37,972 nt of DNA from Porticoccaceae bacterium (GCA_029238255.1 JAQWGK010000036.1:1-37972); one strand, 5' to 3'; counted from the stretch's first letter, positions 7,510-18,605 are shown. The notes: generated by a model from the letters alone, not told the origin. Translations and numbers: made by a program.

Positions 7510-8261
7510 TGACTATGACTGCACTCAGTATTAATCTCAATAAAGTCGCCCTGATCCGCAATTCTCGTGAGGGTAATTATCCGGATGTGGTCGAGCATGC
7601 CAAAGTCTGCATTGCCAATGGTGCCGATGGTATTACGGTTCACCCGCGCCCCGACCAGCGCCATATCCGCCCGGATGATGTGCGTCGATTGGCGGCACTG
7701 GTTAAGCCCATCGAGACTGTTGAATTTAATATTGAAGGCAACCCCTTTGCCCCGGCGGTAGGCAGCTACCCGGGCTTTATTGAATTGGTTAAAGAGACTA
7801 ATCCCGATCAGTGCACACTGGTGCCCGATGGGGATGACCAGCTGACCTCTGACCACGGTTTTGATTTGCATAGCTCAGGGGAGCAATTACGACCCATTAT
7901 CCAGCAGCTTCACGCGCTGGGAATGCGCGTCAGCCTGTTTATGGATCCGGATCTTGAGCAGATTAAACTGGCTGCAGAGATCGGTGCCGATCGTATCGAA
8001 CTCTATACTGGCCCCTACGCCGCAGTCTGGGGCAGCGAGCATTTAGAGGCCAATTTTCAGGCGCATTTTGCTGCCGCTGAACTGGCGACCAGTCTGGGGA
8101 TGGGAGTTAATGCTGGCCACGATCTAAATCTGGATAATCTGGCCAAGTTTGCCAGTATTCCAAGTCTGCTTGAGGTCTCTATTGGCCATGCCTTTACCGT
8201 CGATTCACTGGCGATGGGAATGCCAAAAGCGGTGCAGGCCTACAAAGCGCTGCTCGGCTAA
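7509..8261 (+). CDS. pdxJ: Pyridoxine 5'-phosphate synthase
   Basis: The 250 residues match PdxJ throughout: LSINLNKVALIRNSREGNYPD, GITVHPRPDQRHIRPDDV, FNIEGNP, QCTLVPD, VSLFMDPD, RIELYTGPYA, GVNAGHDLNLDNL and VSIGHA. It condenses 1-deoxy-D-xylulose 5-phosphate with 3-amino-2-oxopropyl phosphate to pyridoxine 5'-phosphate, the last ring-forming step of vitamin B6 synthesis, in the cytoplasm. The stop and start overlap with the upstream cyclophilin gene (TAATG) implies translational coupling. In enterics and pseudomonads pdxJ follows recO, so this placement is different. Confidence 0.97.
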   Translation: MTMTALSINLNKVALIRNSREGNYPDVVEHAKVCIANGADGITVHPRPDQRHIRPDDVRRLAALVKPIETVEFNIEGNPFAPAVGSYPGFIELVKETNPDQCTLVPDGDDQLTSDHGFDLHSSGEQLRPIIQQLHALGMRVSLFMDPDLEQIKLAAEIGADRIELYTGPYAAVWGSEHLEANFQAHFAAAELATSLGMGVNAGHDLNLDNLAKFASIPSLLEVSIGHAFTVDSLAMGMPKAVQAYKALLG

Positions 8262-8264
8262 ACC

Positions 8265-9173
8265 TTGGTTCAGGGCAAAACACCACTCACCCTCTCCTGT
8301 ATAGGCGCAGGGCGCGCTGGCAAAACTCTCTGCCGGCTATTTGCCGAACAGCAATGCAGGTTTGAAATTTCTATTGGACAGATCATCAATCGCTCTAGGG
8401 CTTCGGCTCAAGAGGCGGTGACATTTATTGGTCAGGGCCAACCCGGGGAAGGCTTTGAAAACCTGTCCCCAGCCAATATCTGGTTGATAGCAAGCCCTGA
8501 TGATGCCATTTCAGCGGTCAGTGAACGTCTTTCTGAATCTGGCGTGCTGCGCAAAGGGGATATTGTTTTTCACTGTAGCGGTTCCCTTAGCTCAGATAAT
8601 CTCTCAACGGCTACAGATATTGCATATCGCGCCTCGGTGCATCCAATACATAGCTTTGCCGACCCCCAAAACTCTCTGCATAACTTTTCCACAACGGCCT
8701 GCGCGATTGAAGGGGATCAACAGGCGAGCGCTATTTTAACGGAGCTGTTTACTGCAATTGGCGGTCACTGTTTTGCGCTGGATGCTGATAAGAAAGCCCT
8801 CTATCATGCGGCCACGGTTATGGCGTCGAACAATCTGGTCAGTCTTCTCAGTCTTAGCCAACAGCTATTAGAGGCGGCCGGTATAGAGACTCAGGGCGGC
8901 GAGAATATTCTCCAGTCACTGGCGGAAAATAGCCTCAACAACTATTTCAATACTGATGGAATAGCCGCGCTAACCGGGCCTATTTCCCGTGGCGATAGTA
9001 AAACCATAAAAGCTCATATAGAGAGCTTAAAAGAGTATCCCGACGGGCTGAAAGTTTATGCCAGTTTGGGGGAGATTGCCGTTGGTCTATCGGCACAGCA
9101 GGGCTATGCCAATAGCGAACAGCTAGTCACCATATCCCGCTTCCTAAATGCGGTTAAAAAGAATAAAAACTGA
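8265..9173 (+). CDS. Rossmann-like plus DUF2520 domain protein (putative NAD(P) oxidoreductase)
   Basis: The 302-residue protein has an N-terminal nucleotide-binding fold (LSCIGAGRAGKTLCRLF, a GxGxxG-like loop at about 13-18). The pieces NIWLIASPDDAI and DIVFHCSGSLSS precede SVHPIHSFADPQ. A helical C-terminal domain of the DUF2520 type starts near residue 160 (ALYHAATVMASNNLVSLLSL, LTGPISRGD). The architecture resembles ketopantoate or 6-phosphogluconate reductases, but the substrate is unknown. The start is a TTG three bases after the pdxJ stop; no better start is seen nearby. Confidence 0.85.
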   Translation: MVQGKTPLTLSCIGAGRAGKTLCRLFAEQQCRFEISIGQIINRSRASAQEAVTFIGQGQPGEGFENLSPANIWLIASPDDAISAVSERLSESGVLRKGDIVFHCSGSLSSDNLSTATDIAYRASVHPIHSFADPQNSLHNFSTTACAIEGDQQASAILTELFTAIGGHCFALDADKKALYHAATVMASNNLVSLLSLSQQLLEAAGIETQGGENILQSLAENSLNNYFNTDGIAALTGPISRGDSKTIKAHIESLKEYPDGLKVYASLGEIAVGLSAQQGYANSEQLVTISRFLNAVKKNKN

Positions 9174-9183
9174 GTAACTATTG

Positions 9184-9960
9184 ATGAATCAAACTGACAG
9201 CCCTGAGTATCTGGCTAAAAAATCATTCTTTAATCGTCTGATTACCGTCTATGGCCGCAAGCCGGTTCTGGAAATACTCTCAGATAGCAGTCTGGAAATT
9301 TTTCGCCTGCATCTCGCCGAGTCCAATCGTGGCGGGGGGATTGTCGAACAGATCAAAACTCTGGCTGCCCAGCGCAATATTGAGATCTGCTATCACAGCC
9401 GTGAGCAGTTGGCGCGTATCTCGCGCAATAGCAAGCAGGATCAGGGTGTGGCCTGTGATATTCACTGTCAGGGCTATGAACCTTATGAACAGGCCTTAGA
9501 ACAGCTTCCCGCGCCCTCTCAGCGACCTCTAATTGCGGTGGACGGTATTACTAATCCACAGAATCTGGGCATGATTGTGCGCAGTGTGACCGCCAGTCCC
9601 GCCCATGGACTGCTGTTGCCAACCAAGGGCTGTGCAGATATTGGCCCACTGGTGATCAAGGCCAGTGCCGGCACTCTGTTTAAGGGAAATATTCTGCGCT
9701 GTGATTCTCTCGCCCGTGCGCTTAGGGCATTTAAAGATAAAGGCTTCGAAATCTGCACCCTCTCTTCACATCAGGCTACTCCCCTCGGAGAGTTTAAACC
9801 TTCAGCACCGGTTATCTATGTACTGGGCAATGAGACGGAGGGTGTCAGTAAAGAGATTGCGGCGCTGAGTGATCATCGGGTGGGCATTCCCATGGCCAAT
9901 GGTGTGGAGTCACTCAATGTAGCGATTACTGCGGCTTTAATTGCTTTTAACGGCCTTTAA
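9184..9960 (+). CDS. SpoU/TrmH family RNA methyltransferase
   Basis: About 258 residues. An N-terminal substrate-binding domain (GRKPVLEILSD; about 22-100, like the L30e-type domain of RlmB) precedes the SPOUT catalytic domain. The three SPOUT motifs are present: motif 1 GITNPQNLGMIVRS (about 122-135), motif 2 VIYVLGNETEGVS and motif 3 IPMANGVESLNVAITAAL, which form the knotted S-adenosylmethionine site. Members 2'-O-methylate rRNA or tRNA; the target here cannot be fixed. A TTG directly before the ATG (9181) is ignored. The stop lies at the edge of a 23-bp tandem repeat filling the gap to the convergent MFS gene. Confidence 0.9.
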   Translation: MNQTDSPEYLAKKSFFNRLITVYGRKPVLEILSDSSLEIFRLHLAESNRGGGIVEQIKTLAAQRNIEICYHSREQLARISRNSKQDQGVACDIHCQGYEPYEQALEQLPAPSQRPLIAVDGITNPQNLGMIVRSVTASPAHGLLLPTKGCADIGPLVIKASAGTLFKGNILRCDSLARALRAFKDKGFEICTLSSHQATPLGEFKPSAPVIYVLGNETEGVSKEIAALSDHRVGIPMANGVESLNVAITAALIAFNGL

Positions 9961-9961
9961 G

Positions 9962-10039
9962 GCCTCTAGCCTGTCCTCTTAAAAGCCTCTAGCCTCTCCT
10001 CTTAAAGGCCTCTAGCCTCTCCTCTTAAAAACCTCTAGC
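9962..10039. repeat. Three-and-a-half tandem copies of a 23-bp unit between convergent genes
   Basis: Copies lie at 9962-9984, 9985-10007 and 10008-10030, with a partial copy from 10031. Each begins G/ACCTCTAGC and ends CCTCTTAAA plus one base. Copies 2 and 3 differ only at the last base and copy 1 also at one internal base. The last copy overlaps the MFS stop codon, and the TrmH-family stop just before the array has a similar sequence (CTTTAAGGCC). Each unit holds TTAA and CTAG. Confidence 0.95.
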
Positions 10040-11291
10040 TTTTCTGCTTTAAAGCCCACAGTGGCGACATAGTCGCAATCACCGAAACCGCTAGGGTCAA
10101 CACAGCAATAACTGTAAAGGTCTGGGCCAACCCCACCTGCTCTATGGCAAAACCACAGGCCCATGCGCCCAGAGGGGCACCGGCAAATAGACAGAGTTGA
10201 TAGACCGATGCGGCTCGCGAGCGGTGAGAGTGAGGCACCTGATTGTGCAAAATAGTGCGTCCCAGAGTCATCGACATTCCCGAGAAAGCGCCCCAGACAA
10301 AGATCACCGGAAAGAGTATCCAGAAGTTGGGCATCAGGGCAACTGCGGCAAGCAGGCCACCACGACCTAAAAAGCTGATAATCATTAGCCGACCGGGTCG
10401 TTTAAAGGCGTGCTTCTGACGGCTGACAACAAAGTTGGCGACCACAATACCCATGGTAAAAGTCACCTGCAGGATTGCATAGAGCCCTGCCCCGCCCTGA
10501 TAAGCTTCCCTAGCCAGTAATGGCATGCCCACCAGATAGACACCAAAGGCGAGGAAGCCTGTGGCGGTGACTAATAGCAGCAGATGCAGTAATGCTTTAT
10601 CGGTTAGGAACAGGGAAAAGCCGGCGCGCAGCTCTTGCAGCGTTTCGTGTTTTTCTTCATCGGTGTTTTTTTGAGAGTTTTCACTGGAATCCAGATCATC
10701 TGGATCTACAAGGTCCGCAGCTGCAGCCAATTGGGGATGACTGCGTTTGATCAGCACTGAGCTGAGCATAAACATCAGCATCTGGACAATCAGCAGAGCA
10801 ATCAAGCCTACCGTATCCAACTGGCCGGCAAGAATAAAACCTATGCCCTGAGCAATAAACTGCACCATCACTACCTTGGCCACGGCCTGATGCATAATAT
10901 CCTGTGCGGCGTAACCGAGCAGACTCTCCCGCGCCGGTTGAACAAATGCCGAAACCGTACCAAAGACCATGCCAAACATTAATAACAGCGAGAAGGTCAG
11001 CTCTCCGGACAGGGCGGCACCGGCTAGAATGGCAATTGGGAAGCAGTAGAGCAGATAGAGTCGCGATAGCCACGAGCCGCGATGACGGCGATCGGAGATA
11101 ACTCCGCCGGGCAGTATAAATAGTAGATTGGGCAATAACACTGCGAGCTGTGCCAGACCGAGACGACTGGGGGACAGCTCAAGTACACCGACCACTAACC
11201 AGGGGTAGAGTACCGTGTGCAGACCCATGGCCAGATTGCTGGTGCCAATGGTTGCCAAAAAATGACGAAAATGAAATTCCTGTGCTGCCAC
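10035..11291 (-). CDS. Major facilitator superfamily transporter
   Basis: The 418-residue protein has about 12 hydrophobic segments and a charged central loop (about 190-220, DPDDLDSSENSQKNTDEEKHE). The loop after the second helix, GGVISDRRHRGSWLSRL, matches the MFS motif A region, and QPARESLLGYA and SHRSRAASVYQL are typical of the enterobactin-exporter-like MFS group. It probably exports a small molecule; the substrate is unknown. The start is GTG at 11291, directly abutting the stop of the small membrane protein gene upstream, with which it is presumably co-transcribed. Confidence 0.85.
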   Translation of the reverse strand: MAAQEFHFRHFLATIGTSNLAMGLHTVLYPWLVVGVLELSPSRLGLAQLAVLLPNLLFILPGGVISDRRHRGSWLSRLYLLYCFPIAILAGAALSGELTFSLLLMFGMVFGTVSAFVQPARESLLGYAAQDIMHQAVAKVVMVQFIAQGIGFILAGQLDTVGLIALLIVQMLMFMLSSVLIKRSHPQLAAAADLVDPDDLDSSENSQKNTDEEKHETLQELRAGFSLFLTDKALLHLLLLVTATGFLAFGVYLVGMPLLAREAYQGGAGLYAILQVTFTMGIVVANFVVSRQKHAFKRPGRLMIISFLGRGGLLAAVALMPNFWILFPVIFVWGAFSGMSMTLGRTILHNQVPHSHRSRAASVYQLCLFAGAPLGAWACGFAIEQVGLAQTFTVIAVLTLAVSVIATMSPLWALKQKS

Positions 11292-11516
11292 CTATTTACG
11301 CCACTTTCGCAATCTGGATTTTAACCAGACCAGACTGGCGGCAGCGGCAATAATCATTCCCAGAACCAATAGTGCAATGAGTAGGTTGTTAAGCAAGGTG
11401 CTGACAGAGACGTTATAGAGTTTGACCGCCATCAGTAAAAAGGCCGCGCAACCAAACATCGACGCTATCCATGCGGAGCGCTGTCTGACGGCTGTTTTTC
11501 CCACTGCCTTTTTCAC
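11292..11516 (-). CDS. Small two-helix membrane protein, function unknown
   Basis: This 74-residue protein has a basic N-terminus (MKKAVGKTAVRQR), two hydrophobic helices (about 15-32 and 44-64) and a strongly basic tail (KSRLRKWRK). By the positive-inside rule both ends probably face the cytoplasm. It ends on the base before the MFS start, so it may be an accessory subunit of that transporter or merely co-transcribed. I do not recognise the family. Confidence 0.65.
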   Translation of the reverse strand: MKKAVGKTAVRQRSAWIASMFGCAAFLLMAVKLYNVSVSTLLNNLLIALLVLGMIIAAAASLVWLKSRLRKWRK

Positions 11517-11565
11517 TATTTGGTCCTCTATAAATTTCTATTTTTCAGGTTTCTGAGTAGGCTTG

Positions 11566-11991
11566 TTAGCCAGCCTCTTTTACCCACTCACAGCGGATTT
11601 GAATATCCGACTGGTCGGGCTCATGAGCGGTGCCATCGGTGGCAAAAACAAATGAGTGGAGTCCAGACATCTCGGTCTCCAGATGCACCGTCGCGCTTAC
11701 CCAGTACATTTTACGCAGCAGCGACTCAAACTGTTCAAGCCAATAATTCCACTCGTGTTCTACCCCCTGATAGGAGGCGCCGAAATGCATTACTTCGGTC
11801 ATCAAGCTGGCATCAGTGGCCTGCTGTTCAGGTATTGAAAACATCTCACGGTTAACCAGACTCCAGGACTCTGCGGAGGGCAACTGCTCCATAGCATCGC
11901 GGTTGTGGCGCCGATGAAAGGCGACTTCATCAGCGGCAATATTTTTTATACAACCGTAGACGACGGATTCACTTCGAATATCAGTATTCAT
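11566..11991 (-). CDS. Uncharacterised soluble protein
   Basis: The 141-residue acidic protein is rich in Glu, His and Trp, with no signal peptide or membrane segment. Most of it looks helical in the first half (AADEVAFHRRHNRDAMEQL) and strand-rich at the end (KMYWVSATVHLETEMSGLHSFVFATDG, SDIQIRCEWVK). GGGAG about eight bases before the ATG is a good ribosome site. It lies between ligA and the MFS pair, all on the same strand, 49 nt after a spacer on each side. I do not recognise it. Confidence 0.7.
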   Translation of the reverse strand: MNTDIRSESVVYGCIKNIAADEVAFHRRHNRDAMEQLPSAESWSLVNREMFSIPEQQATDASLMTEVMHFGASYQGVEHEWNYWLEQFESLLRKMYWVSATVHLETEMSGLHSFVFATDGTAHEPDQSDIQIRCEWVKEAG

Positions 11992-12040
11992 TCACTTCTC
12001 CCTGTTGATCTAAAATCCCTTACATAGGCCCTCGCCTATC

Positions 12041-14071
<2,031 letters not shown>

Positions 14072-14087
14072 TTAGAGGAGACCTTTT

Positions 14088-14144
14088 AAGCCACTGATTT
14101 AAAATTACAGCTTTTATAATGAGTGGCTTTTAATTTAGTGGCTT
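14088..14144. repeat. Inverted and direct repeats of AGTGGCTT in the zipA-ligA spacer
   Basis: AAGCCACT at 14088-14095 is the reverse complement of AGTGGCTT at 14122-14129 and again at 14137-14144; the two direct copies continue into similar AATTTAG/AAATTAG sequence. Two alternative 8-bp stems could form in the 78-nt spacer between zipA and ligA. This could be an attenuator or simply AT-rich repetition. Confidence 0.55.
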
Positions 14145-14149
14145 GTAAA

Positions 14150-14992
14150 TTAGCTGCTCTGACTGCGTCGAGAAGAGACATCCCGAGCGCGCTGTCGGTA
14201 GTGATCAATAGTCTGACGAGTCATGGAACTGCGTGTTTCATCGAGCACATTCAAGTTTAGCTCTGCGGTCAATGTATCCACTGAATCCGTCATTACATTA
14301 AAGGCGGCAACCGGATCTTCAAGATCGTCGAGGGCCATAAACAGGGTTACACCAGGGGTGGTCATTGCGTCGATGGTATTTAAATCGAAGGTTCCGGGAT
14401 TGACCAGATTGGCCATGCTAAACAGCACTTCGCCGGAGCCATCTTCATTGAGGTGACGCTGGAAGATTTTTAACTCACCGAAGCGGAAGCCAACTTTTAA
14501 AGCCGCTTCCTGTAACAGCTGACCACTGAGCATCTCACCTTTGGGCGCCATCAGATGCATAACCAATATCTGCTGCTGCATGGTTTGATTGTTGGGGCGT
14601 TGCTGTTGGTGGGACTGGGGCTGTGCGGGCTGCTCATCAACCTTTTCTTCGGTGGCGTCTGCATCGTTTAAATCGAACTGCTCCTGACGGGGCTTGTTTA
14701 GACCGAAGTCAGGCTTATTATCGAGGGCGCGGCGAAGGTTTTCTTCAACCTGCTGAATATCCTCTTCATCTCTTATACCGACCACTCGAGAACCGCCAGA
14801 GGGAAACTGGCTGTTGCTAAAGACATCTTCCTCTTCATTATCACCATTGGAGGCATTCTGCAGTTTGCGTGAGGACATATGCAGATTGTCGTAACGGTGA
14901 TGCTTAATACGCCGCGCGCCATCGAGCACGATCGCTAGAAAAGCTAGCAAACCTACAGCGATTAATACTTCTCTTGGGCCAATTAAATCCAT
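14150..14992 (-). CDS. zipA: Cell division protein ZipA
   Basis: The 280-residue protein has the ZipA layout: one N-terminal membrane helix without signal cleavage (GPREVLIAVGLLAFLAIVLDGARR, about 5-27), then a long charged Gln/Pro-rich linker (about 60-140, including PQSHQQQRPNNQTMQQQ). The globular FtsZ-binding domain is at about 142-270 (LVMHLMAPKGEMLSGQLLQEA, GEVLFSMANLVNPGTFDL, TPGVTLFMALDDLEDP). It anchors the Z ring to the inner membrane. It lies between smc and ligA, as in related bacteria, and is shorter than E. coli ZipA (328) mainly in the linker. Confidence 0.95.
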   Translation of the reverse strand: MDLIGPREVLIAVGLLAFLAIVLDGARRIKHHRYDNLHMSSRKLQNASNGDNEEEDVFSNSQFPSGGSRVVGIRDEEDIQQVEENLRRALDNKPDFGLNKPRQEQFDLNDADATEEKVDEQPAQPQSHQQQRPNNQTMQQQILVMHLMAPKGEMLSGQLLQEAALKVGFRFGELKIFQRHLNEDGSGEVLFSMANLVNPGTFDLNTIDAMTTPGVTLFMALDDLEDPVAAFNVMTDSVDTLTAELNLNVLDETRSSMTRQTIDHYRQRARDVSSRRSQSS

Positions 14993-15104
14993 AAAGGCTA
15001 ACTACTCAGCTATTTATCACTTTTATTATTATTGAGAGCGGCTCCTGCCAGGCTCTCGTTCCAATCTACCCTTCCTAAACACTACTACTTTTATATTTTC
15101 TATC

Positions 15105-18100
15105 TCAGGCATCCGCCAGTTCTGCGGCCTGATTGACATCTACAGTTACCAGACGTGAAACGCCCGGCTCATGCATGGTCACACCCATCAATTGATTGGC
15201 GACTTCCATTGAAATCTTGTTGTGGGTAATAAAGATAAACTGAACATGCTCAGACATCTCTTTAACCATTCTCGCGTAGCGACCCACATTGGCATCATCC
15301 AGAGGCGCATCAACTTCGTCAAGCATACAGAACGGTGCCGGATTAAGTCTAAATATAGCAAAAACCATGGCAATCGCAGTAAGTGCTTTTTCACCACCAG
15401 AGAGCAACTGAATCGAGGCGTTCTTTTTGCCCGGAGGTCTGGCCATCAGGGTTACACCAGTGTCGAGTAAATCGTCGCCGGTCATTTCCAGATAGGCGTG
15501 TCCACCACCAAACAGTTTCGGGAAAAGCTCTTGAATATGGTTGTTGACCAGTTCAAAGGTCTCTTTAAAGCGCGTGCGAGTCTCGCGATCAATCTTGTGA
15601 ATGGCGGTCTTGAGAGTATCCAGAGCCTCTTCAAGTTCCGCATTCTGTGCGTCGAGATAATCTTTGCGCTCAGATTCAATTTTGTATTCGTCGATAGCGG
15701 CCAGATTAATCGGCCCAAGGCGCTGGATACGGTTGGCAATTAGCTGCAACTGCTCTTCCCAGTCAACCATTTCAGCATCTTCAGCAAGATTTTCCAGCAG
15801 GGTTTCAAGATCGGCCTGCTTTTCACTGATCTGCTCTTCGATGGTTCGGCTAAGGGTGCTGATTTCCTGGGCAGAAATTCGCTGCCTCTCAAGCTTGCTG
15901 CGGACTTCCTGAACCTGATTTTCCAGTTCACCGCGAAGTGTTTCCTGCTCGCGCATCTGGTGATCTACAGATTCAAGGGCAGTTCTGGCGGCTGCCAGTT
16001 CTGTATCTATAGCCAGTCTTAACTCGAGCTTTTCTTCCAGCTCAAGTTTGTATTTATCGGTGGGGTCGTCTTTGATATTAAATGCTTCGCGTAGCTGGGC
16101 ACGGCGTTCCTGAAGTCGCGCTACCTGCACCTTAAGACGTTCGATACCTTCCAGAATAGAACTTAACTGGGTGGTTAAGGAGCCTTCGCGCACGGCCAGA
16201 TCATGGCGTGCATCACGGTCCTGACGGGCGGCCTGACGGCTGCTGTCGAGCTGCTCACGGAATTGATCGCGCTGTGCAACCAAATCTTCACGCTGCTGGG
16301 TATCCGCATCCATTTTCTCAATGGCCTGCTGCAATACCTGTCGAGCGGTGGCGAGATTTTCCTGTTCGCTAACCTGCTGCTGCTGAACTTCAGCCAGTTC
16401 TTTTTCGGCGCGCTCTTTACGGGCTTTAAGCTGTTCGATCTGAACCTGAAAGCCACTTAATTTGGAGCGCAGATCTGCATAGTTGCTCTGCTGCTGTGCA
16501 ACACTGGCGGCAATTTCCTGACGCTGGGTCTCGAGTGCCTGCAGCTGATTTTCATTGCTCTGGCGCTGGGCTTCGAGTTCGCCTACCTGCTGTTCAACCT
16601 GCTGCTTGTCATCGGCAATGGTTGCCAGCTCCTGCTTGCGCTTAAGGACACCGGCGCTAGCATCTTTATCTCGCGCTACACGCAACCAGTTGTTACCCAA
16701 CCAGATACCATCGCGGGTCACTACTGACTCGATAGGAGAAAGGGATGGCTGCAGAGCCAGTGCCTCAGAGAGAGTCTCTGCGGCATAAATATTGTTGATT
16801 AGGCCTCGGGCTGCATCGCCAGAGATCAGATCGCTAAGCAGTTTAGCCTTGCTAGCAGAACTCTTGTCCCCACCCTTAGCTTTACCGATTAATAGTAGCT
16901 CACCTTTTTTGAAGTCATCCAACAGGCCAATATTGGCCGCTACATCATCTACGGCTACAGCCTGCAGATAGCTACCTAATACGGTTTCAGCGGCCACTTC
17001 CCAGCCTTCGACCGGCTTGACCGAGTCGGCCAGACGGGCGTTACCACCCAGACCTTTTGATTCCAACCATTGCTTCTCAGCATCATCACCCATTGCTGCC
17101 TGTTGCAGGGCTTCCAGAGAGGCTCTGCGACCCTCAAGGGTCTGCTGGCGGCTGCGGGCCTGATCAAGGGCTGCGCTCAGTTCTTTTTCGCTGCTGCGCG
17201 CCGCTTCGATTTCCTGACTGTTGTCCTGTCGCTGGCTCTCAATAGATTTACGTGCCAGTTCTGCATCATTGAGCTGATCCTGAATCGCGGCCATCTCTTC
17301 TTCTGCCGGGCTAGCTTGAAAGCTGCTGGCTTCAGTCGAGAGACTTTCATGGCGCTCGGTGAGTCGACGAATTAACTGTTCGAGGTGCTGAATGCGCGAC
17401 TGCTGAACTTCAGCCTGCTGTCGAGGTGCCGCAGACTGCTGATTAAATTCATCCCAACTCTGCTGCCACTGATTCATCGCCTCTTCTGCAGACTGCAGTG
17501 CCTGCGTAGATACAGCTTCAGCTTCGCGGGCTTTCTCCAGTGCTGGTGCCAGTTCATTAAACTCGGCTTGCCAACCGGCGGCTTTTTCAATATCAGTGTT
17601 TAGATGCTGCTCAGACTCAGTAAAGTTGCGCTCGGTCTGTTCGAGATCTTTATGCAGTTCCGAGGCGCGCTGTTGAGCGTGTTCGATGGCCTGTTCAATC
17701 CGGGCTACATCACCGCCGACCTTATAGAAACGGGCCTGAACTTCGTTAAAGGCATCGCCCAAGTCAGTTGACTGGCTGCGGAGTTTTTCGATGGCGGTGT
17801 CGCAGGCACTGCGCTGGGTAAGGATTTTCTCCTGATCAATCTCCAGCTCGCCGATCAGCTGCTTTTGCTCGCTGGCAGACTTGTCGTAACCGCGCCATTT
17901 TAGAGCCAACAGTTCAGCGGAGAACTGGCGCTCTTCTTTTTTGTATTCGGAATATTTTTCTGCGGATTTTGCCTGACGCTCAAGGCGGCCAAGCTGACGA
18001 CCCAGCTCGTCGCGAATATCGGTTAAGCGCTCGAGGTTTTCCATGGTGCGGCGCATACGATTTTCAGTCTCGCGGCGACGCTCTTTGTATTTGGAGATAC

Positions 18101-18605
18101 CTGCGGCTTCTTCAATATAGATACGCAGCTCATCCGGTCGCGCTTCAATCAGACGGGAGATCATGCCCTGTTCGATAATGGCATAACTGCGCGGCCCCAA
18201 ACCGGTGCCCAGGAAGATATCGGTGATATCGCGGCGGCGACACTTGCTGCCATTTAAATAGTAGTTGGACTGCCCATCTCTGGTGACTTTACGCTTGATA
18301 CCAATTTCGGAATAGGAGGCGTATTCACCGACAATTTTGCCTTCGGAGTTGTCAAAGATCAGTTCAATCGATGCCTGACCCACTGGCTTGCGCCCGCCGG
18401 AACCGTTAAAAATAACGTCCGACATCGACTCGCCACGCAGGTTTTTAGCGGAGGTCTCACCCATTACCCAGCGCACGGCATCAATAATATTGGACTTGCC
18501 GCAGCCATTAGGGCCTACAACTGCTGCGAGGTTGCTGGGGAAGTTGACTGTCGTTGGATCAACGAAGGATTTAAATCCAGCCAATTTTATCGATTTAAGC
18601 CGCAT
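15105..18605 (-). CDS. smc: Chromosome segregation protein SMC
   Basis: The protein has 1166 residues. It begins MRLKSIKLAGFKSFVDPT and has the Walker A loop GPNGCGKS near residues 32-39. Two long coiled coils (about 165-490 and 660-1000) flank a hinge domain (about 510-650). The C-terminal head carries the signature LLSGGEKALTAIAMVFAIF and Walker B CMLDEVDAPLD. It is the ATPase of the condensin-like complex that compacts and separates chromosomes. Enteric bacteria use MukB instead, so an SMC here points away from Enterobacterales. It is followed by zipA after 112 nt. Confidence 0.98.
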   Translation of the reverse strand: MRLKSIKLAGFKSFVDPTTVNFPSNLAAVVGPNGCGKSNIIDAVRWVMGETSAKNLRGESMSDVIFNGSGGRKPVGQASIELIFDNSEGKIVGEYASYSEIGIKRKVTRDGQSNYYLNGSKCRRRDITDIFLGTGLGPRSYAIIEQGMISRLIEARPDELRIYIEEAAGISKYKERRRETENRMRRTMENLERLTDIRDELGRQLGRLERQAKSAEKYSEYKKEERQFSAELLALKWRGYDKSASEQKQLIGELEIDQEKILTQRSACDTAIEKLRSQSTDLGDAFNEVQARFYKVGGDVARIEQAIEHAQQRASELHKDLEQTERNFTESEQHLNTDIEKAAGWQAEFNELAPALEKAREAEAVSTQALQSAEEAMNQWQQSWDEFNQQSAAPRQQAEVQQSRIQHLEQLIRRLTERHESLSTEASSFQASPAEEEMAAIQDQLNDAELARKSIESQRQDNSQEIEAARSSEKELSAALDQARSRQQTLEGRRASLEALQQAAMGDDAEKQWLESKGLGGNARLADSVKPVEGWEVAAETVLGSYLQAVAVDDVAANIGLLDDFKKGELLLIGKAKGGDKSSASKAKLLSDLISGDAARGLINNIYAAETLSEALALQPSLSPIESVVTRDGIWLGNNWLRVARDKDASAGVLKRKQELATIADDKQQVEQQVGELEAQRQSNENQLQALETQRQEIAASVAQQQSNYADLRSKLSGFQVQIEQLKARKERAEKELAEVQQQQVSEQENLATARQVLQQAIEKMDADTQQREDLVAQRDQFREQLDSSRQAARQDRDARHDLAVREGSLTTQLSSILEGIERLKVQVARLQERRAQLREAFNIKDDPTDKYKLELEEKLELRLAIDTELAAARTALESVDHQMREQETLRGELENQVQEVRSKLERQRISAQEISTLSRTIEEQISEKQADLETLLENLAEDAEMVDWEEQLQLIANRIQRLGPINLAAIDEYKIESERKDYLDAQNAELEEALDTLKTAIHKIDRETRTRFKETFELVNNHIQELFPKLFGGGHAYLEMTGDDLLDTGVTLMARPPGKKNASIQLLSGGEKALTAIAMVFAIFRLNPAPFCMLDEVDAPLDDANVGRYARMVKEMSEHVQFIFITHNKISMEVANQLMGVTMHEPGVSRLVTVDVNQAAELADA

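Noticed and set aside
9962-10039. Short CRISPR array
   Set aside because: The 23-bp units follow each other directly with no spacers and no cas genes are near; it is a tandem repeat.
15044-15067. Hairpin between smc and zipA as a terminator
   Set aside because: GAGAGC and GCTCTC can pair, but an AATAATAAT stretch follows instead of a T-run on the minus strand.
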